Positions 5,930 through 8,967 of a stretch of 8,967 nucleotides of DNA are shown piece by piece; the stretch's first letter is position 1, and each line of letters begins with the position of its first letter. This stretch comes from Nitrospinae bacterium RIFCSPLOWO2_12_FULL_45_22 (GTDB lineage Bacteria; 2-12-FULL-45-22). The stretch covers positions 1 through 8,967 of the forward strand of contig MHDQ01000035.1 of NCBI GenBank assembly GCA_001803565.1. The letters are read 5' to 3'. Under the pieces are notes generated by a model, which saw only the letters and a program-made list of their open reading frames with translations, did not search any database and was not told the DNA's origin. A program made the position numbers and the translations under genes.

Positions 5930-6367
5930 TTAATAAGGGAGTGTTATCATTGGTAATAGAGAACTTAGCACTTCATATGAAGGCTCTTTATGGACAAGGA
6001 TTGCTTTATACCCCATAGCCGACGCCACTATCCATGATTGCGCCGTGGTGAGCCCCAAGCTAGCCTTTATATCCCCGGCCTTTATTGTTATCCTCTCATC
6101 TATACCCACTATCTCTACCGGTAGCACCTTCATATAGAGGTAAAAATCTCGTGCACTTTCTTCGTTTCCTTCCTTCAAGATAGAATGATAACCCTCCATG
6201 ATACTCATAAAAGATGCTAAAACCCTGGCCCTGTTTATATAAGCCTCTCTCAAGATCTTTTCTACCTCATCAGCCCCTTTTTCATTCTCTATGAAGGTCA
6301 TTAACGCCGTTGTATCCAAAAGATATAATCTTTCCCTATCTGAATTATCCCTTGCCTTTCCTTTCAA
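5930..6367 (-). CDS. PIN-domain protein, VapC-like toxin with degenerate active site
   Basis: This 145-residue PIN-domain protein starts at TTG (6365-6367). The start is supported by AAGGAG (6382-6377) at an ideal 9-base spacing, and no in-frame ATG suits the domain. It overlaps the end of the antitoxin gene by 23 bp, the usual layout of coupled toxin-antitoxin pairs. VapC toxins are Mg-dependent ribonucleases using four acidic residues. Here D18 (LLDTTAL) and E58 (IMEGYHSI) are present. In the third motif, TTAQSWIVASA, the usual Asp is Q110. In the fourth, LVHKEPSY, the usual Asp is E128. Activity may therefore be reduced or lost, or D99/E91 nearby may substitute. The stop TAA (5930-5932) lies 111 bp before the Mrp-like gene, with no terminator visible between them. 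Confidence 0.8.
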   Translation of the reverse strand: MKGKARDNSDRERLYLLDTTALMTFIENEKGADEVEKILREAYINRARVLASFMSIMEGYHSILKEGNEESARDFYLYMKVLPVEIVGIDERITIKAGDIKASLGLTTAQSWIVASAMGYKAILVHKEPSYEVLSSLLPMITLPY

Positions 6368-6587
6368 TACCTCTCTCTCCTTCCCGCCCTTCAGATAAGG
6401 ATTTAGAAAGACCGCGTCCCTTATACATACCCCGCACCATAGCGATAGGATCTTCCGGTACAGGAACTACTATCATTACCTTTCCGCCATCTATCCACTC
6501 CAGTTGGGATTTGGAGGTGATGTTAAATTTCTTGCGCATCTCTGTGGGTATAACGGTCTGGAATCTGGCTGATACCTTGGTTTTCAC
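6345..6587 (-). CDS. AbrB/MazE/SpoVT-type antitoxin, DNA-binding
   Basis: This 80-residue protein has a swapped-hairpin AbrB domain over about residues 2-45. VSARFQTVIPTEMRKKFNI is the signature loop-helix, followed by a beta strand GGKVMIVVPVP. Members bind DNA as dimers, repress their own promoter and neutralise the partner toxin with their C-terminus. The C-terminal 30 residues here are charged and low in complexity (SLSEGREGERGIERKGKG), as expected for an unfolded toxin-binding tail. The start is GTG (6585-6587), six bases after an AAAGGGG site. The tail overlaps the PIN gene start, which supports translational coupling. The promoter and palindrome just upstream fit autoregulation. Confidence 0.82.
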   Translation of the reverse strand: MKTKVSARFQTVIPTEMRKKFNITSKSQLEWIDGGKVMIVVPVPEDPIAMVRGMYKGRGLSKSLSEGREGERGIERKGKG

Positions 6588-6639
6588 CGGACACCCCTTT
6601 GCTTTATCGGTTTTCCAATATTAATAGTTGTATACGTTA

Positions 6640-6662
6640 TTTTGCTATTATACAAAGCAAAA
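6640..6662. promoter_or_regulatory. Palindrome over the -10 box, probable autoregulatory operator
   Basis: TTTTGCT (6640-6646) and AGCAAAA (6656-6662) form a perfect 7-bp inverted repeat around a 9-base centre that contains the -10 box. A second small palindrome, GTATAC (6630-6635), lies about two DNA turns away, and its TATAC recurs at 6649-6653. A dimeric AbrB-type antitoxin bound here would block polymerase. Occupancy by that protein is inferred. Confidence 0.5.
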
Positions 6663-6675
6663 ATAAATATTGCAA
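6647..6675 (-). promoter_or_regulatory. Sigma70-type promoter for the antitoxin-toxin pair
   Basis: On the minus strand, TTGCAA (6675-6670) is separated by exactly 17 bases from a perfect TATAAT (6652-6647). The expected start is near base 6640, giving an mRNA leader of about 50 bases before the GTG start of the antitoxin. With no terminator seen downstream of the PIN gene, transcripts from here might run on into the carboxylase cluster. Confidence 0.7.
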
Positions 6676-6702
6676 GACAAATTAATTTTTTATTTTGTCT
6701 TG
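6673..6702 (-). terminator. Weak stem-loop at the end of the cyclase gene, possible terminator
   Basis: CAAGACAAA (6673-6681) and TTTGTCTTG (6694-6702) are a perfect 9-bp inverted repeat with a 12-base loop, spanning the cyclase stop codon. On the minus strand the stem is followed by CAATATTTATTTTT, which is U-rich but not a clean tract. The stem is AT-rich and weak, and its base overlaps the -35 box of the downstream promoter, so a structural or regulatory role is also possible. Confidence 0.4.
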
Positions 6703-8918
6703 AAGGTAAATATACCATCCCAGTCTGTGGGGGGTGGGGATTGGATAAGCTGGTCACAACGGGATAAATAGAGTTGAGAGGGGTGGTCCTGGGGGTTTAA
6801 TTGGAGGGCTTTTTGAAAGAGGGCGATAGCTTCAAGCCAGTTTTTTTGCCGGTAATAGGCCAGGGCCTTATGAAAGAGAGTTACCAATTCCTGGTCTTTA
6901 TCAGGAGCGTCTAGCCGGTTTAGTACTTCATATATCCTTACTGGTTTATCTTTCCCTTTTACCCTTACCAGGTCTAACTCACGGCAGAGGATCTGGTCTT
7001 TAATATTTTCATAGGTAAATTCGCTAATGATAATATTAGTCCCGTATTCTTTATTTAAACCTTCCAGGCGGGAACCCAGATTGACATTATCTCCTAAGAC
7101 GGTATAATCAAACCGGCTCTCTGAGCCCATGTTTCCTACTACCATCCAGCCGGTATTAATTCCTATCCCGGCTGCTAATTTAGGGGTACCGGGTGTTTGC
7201 TCTTCTTTCTGCATTTCATATAATTCCTGAGTCATATCTAAAGCGGCCAGACAGGCCCTTAAGGCATGGTCTTGCTGGGGTAACGGGGCGCCAAAGATAG
7301 CCATAATGGCATCACCCATATATTTATCTACCAGGCCTTCGTGGCGGAAGACAAGATTGGTCATCCGGGTCAGATATTGATTGAGAAAGTGCACCAGGGC
7401 TTCAGGCTCCATCTGTTCAGAGATAGTAGTAAAACCGCGGATATCAGAGAATAATACGGTAAGTTCTTTCTTTTCCCCACCTAAGCGCAGTTGCTCGGGG
7501 TTCTTCAACATCTCGCTTACCACCGAAGGGGCTACATAATACTGGAAGGCCCCCCGGATCTTCCTCTTCTCCCGCTCCTCAGTCATATAGTTAAAGGCTG
7601 TTATCCCCAGATAGACCAAAACTATATTTAAGCCAGGATAGACAATGCCCAACCACTGGTTGAACCGCTGGAAGAAATACCGGTCAATAAAGAAATAGGC
7701 CAGGAACACCAGGACAACAAATAAGAAGCCCCAGGTTGCCCTTATCCTCCCCAGTGTAAGGGAAAGTATCAAGCCGGTTAAGATAATGGCTATGATATTA
7801 AGGATCGCAGTCCAGTTAGGCCGGGTAAGGTAGTCCTGGTGGAGTAAATTATCAATGATATTGGCATGGATTTCTAAGCCCGGGAAGACACTGCTGAACG
7901 GCATGACTCGTAAATCATAAATACCCACCGCAGTAGCACCAATGAGGGCGATCTTATCTTTAAATAAGGTGGGCGAGAGCCGTCCTTTGAGTAGGTCAGA
8001 GAACGAATAATGCGGAAAGGTCTTGGCCTGGCCCCGATAATTAATCAGTAACCGGCCCTGTTCATTGGTAAGGAGGCGATGCTGGCCCAGGCGGATCTCC
8101 TCTACGCCAAAGTCTGCTACCTGGACCGATAAAGTTTCTTCTTCCAGATATTTTTTCACTATTTCTACGGTAAAAGGAGAATAGAGTTGGTCATGGTATT
8201 TAACTACCAGGGGAATGGAGCGGATAGAACCGTCCTGATCCGGAAAGATATTAAAAAAGCCAGAACCACTTACTGCAGCCGCTAATGAGGGTAGGGGACT
8301 CTCGACGGCAAAGGCCTTTACCAGTGGGAAGTCTTTGGCTCTACGGGATTTGAAGCGTGTAAGTGAATAGCCCGTAGGGAGGTCCTGGTCTTTTTGGGCT
8401 ACGGTTTTCTGGCCGGTTAGCTCCTCGGGTGAGGTATAGAAGAAATAGCCCAGCACTACTTTTCCGGCCTTCTTTATGGCCTGGGCTAACAACTCATCGG
8501 GTGAGCGCTCCTTTTCCCAGGACTCTAACCACTGCTCTAATGACGGTTCCTTTAAGCCTAGATCCCGAACTTTCTCTTTAAAAGACTGTACTGTCCTTGA
8601 GTCGCTTTCTTGCTCGGGCTCGGAAAAAACTATATCTATGCCGATGACCTTTACGCCATATTGGCTCAGGAGGTCTAATCCCTGGGCTATCACCCGTCTG
8701 GACCATGGCCACCGGCCTAATTCATCAAGGCTCTTCTCATCTATGGTTACCAGAACTATCTCGCTGCCTGGCTTTTCTGTTCCACGGGCCAGGAACTGTA
8801 AATCCAGGGCCTTTAACTCGATGAATTCCAGGAAGGGTATCTTGAGTAAGTAGAGGCAAACTACACCCAGGGTAATTAAGACCCCTAGCTTAAAGGCATT
8901 TATCCGCCATAGCTTCAT
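6690..8918 (-). CDS. CHASE2-domain class III adenylate cyclase with C-terminal TPR
   Basis: This 742-residue inner-membrane signalling enzyme is predicted to make cAMP from ATP. Residues about 11-28 form a first membrane helix. About 30-350 form an extracytoplasmic CHASE2 sensor domain (IVLVTIDEKSLDELGRWPWSR is typical of its start; DKIALIGATAVGIYDLR and FPGLEIHANIIDNLL of its end). Three helices follow at about 372-390, 395-413 and 422-443. The cyclase domain spans about 485-665. The metal-binding Asp are D492 (FSDIRGF) and D536 (KYMGD). Adenine selection by K532 and D604 favours ATP over GTP. N613 and R617 (NVNLGSRLE) are transition-state residues. All catalytic residues are present. Residues about 677-720 resemble a TPR motif. 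The frame is open back to a TAG at 8958-8960, with no other start codon, so ATG 8918 is chosen, yet no clear ribosome-binding site precedes it. Bases 8919-8967 hold nothing else I can support. The stimulus is unknown, and no link to the carboxylase genes is evident beyond shared direction. Confidence 0.93.
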   Translation of the reverse strand: MKLWRINAFKLGVLITLGVVCLYLLKIPFLEFIELKALDLQFLARGTEKPGSEIVLVTIDEKSLDELGRWPWSRRVIAQGLDLLSQYGVKVIGIDIVFSEPEQESDSRTVQSFKEKVRDLGLKEPSLEQWLESWEKERSPDELLAQAIKKAGKVVLGYFFYTSPEELTGQKTVAQKDQDLPTGYSLTRFKSRRAKDFPLVKAFAVESPLPSLAAAVSGSGFFNIFPDQDGSIRSIPLVVKYHDQLYSPFTVEIVKKYLEEETLSVQVADFGVEEIRLGQHRLLTNEQGRLLINYRGQAKTFPHYSFSDLLKGRLSPTLFKDKIALIGATAVGIYDLRVMPFSSVFPGLEIHANIIDNLLHQDYLTRPNWTAILNIIAIILTGLILSLTLGRIRATWGFLFVVLVFLAYFFIDRYFFQRFNQWLGIVYPGLNIVLVYLGITAFNYMTEEREKRKIRGAFQYYVAPSVVSEMLKNPEQLRLGGEKKELTVLFSDIRGFTTISEQMEPEALVHFLNQYLTRMTNLVFRHEGLVDKYMGDAIMAIFGAPLPQQDHALRACLAALDMTQELYEMQKEEQTPGTPKLAAGIGINTGWMVVGNMGSESRFDYTVLGDNVNLGSRLEGLNKEYGTNIIISEFTYENIKDQILCRELDLVRVKGKDKPVRIYEVLNRLDAPDKDQELVTLFHKALAYYRQKNWLEAIALFQKALQLNPQDHPSQLYLSRCDQLIQSPPPTDWDGIFTFKTK

Positions 8919-8967
8919 CTGGCAAAGCGACCGATTGCTAACAGGGCTGTGATCAACCTATTAATAG

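Overview
The window reads as a piece of an anaerobic bacterial chromosome of moderate GC. The organism cannot be named from this stretch. The pairing of UbiD-type enzymes with Mrp/NBP35-type ATPases, a CHASE2-adenylate cyclase and nested palindromic intergenic repeats fits sulfate-reducing, syntrophic or deep-subsurface lineages such as Desulfobacterota or Gram-positive and candidate-phylum anaerobes. That placement is inference. Every intact gene is on the minus strand. The only plus-strand coding trace is a tyrosine-recombinase fragment at the left edge.

In transcription order (right to left) the window holds four parts. (1) A large CHASE2 / class III adenylate cyclase / TPR membrane protein (8918-6690). 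(2) An overlapping AbrB-type antitoxin and PIN-domain toxin-like pair (6587-5930), with a good sigma70-type promoter and a palindrome over its -10 box. (3) A five-gene cluster: Mrp-like ATPase (5818-4859), UbiD-like (de)carboxylase (4843-3350), an unrecognised 125-residue protein (3149-2772), a second UbiD-like protein (2750-1254) and a second Mrp-like ATPase (1237-254). (4) A terminal zone with a nested palindromic repeat, a strong rho-independent terminator and the recombinase remnant.

The main interest is part 3. Its order is mirror-like (ATPase - UbiD - small protein - UbiD - ATPase), although all genes point the same way. The intergenic gaps are 15-21 bp with clear ribosome-binding sites, except for a 200-bp gap filled by a long imperfect inverted repeat. 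The UbiD pair are paralogues, but only the upstream one keeps the arginine of the E-R-E catalytic network of the family; the downstream one has histidine there (a CGC to CAC difference). Both ATPases carry an N-terminal four-cysteine motif like that of Nbp35 as well as the CxxC near the C-terminus. My working model is a heteromeric, prenylated-FMN-dependent aromatic (de)carboxylase with one active and one modified UbiD subunit, served by two Fe-S/ATPase partners and a small accessory subunit. It recalls the UbiD-containing carboxylases proposed for anaerobic degradation of phenol, benzene and naphthalene. The substrate and direction cannot be read from sequence. No UbiX (prenyl-FMN synthase), CoA ligase or ring reductase lies in the window.
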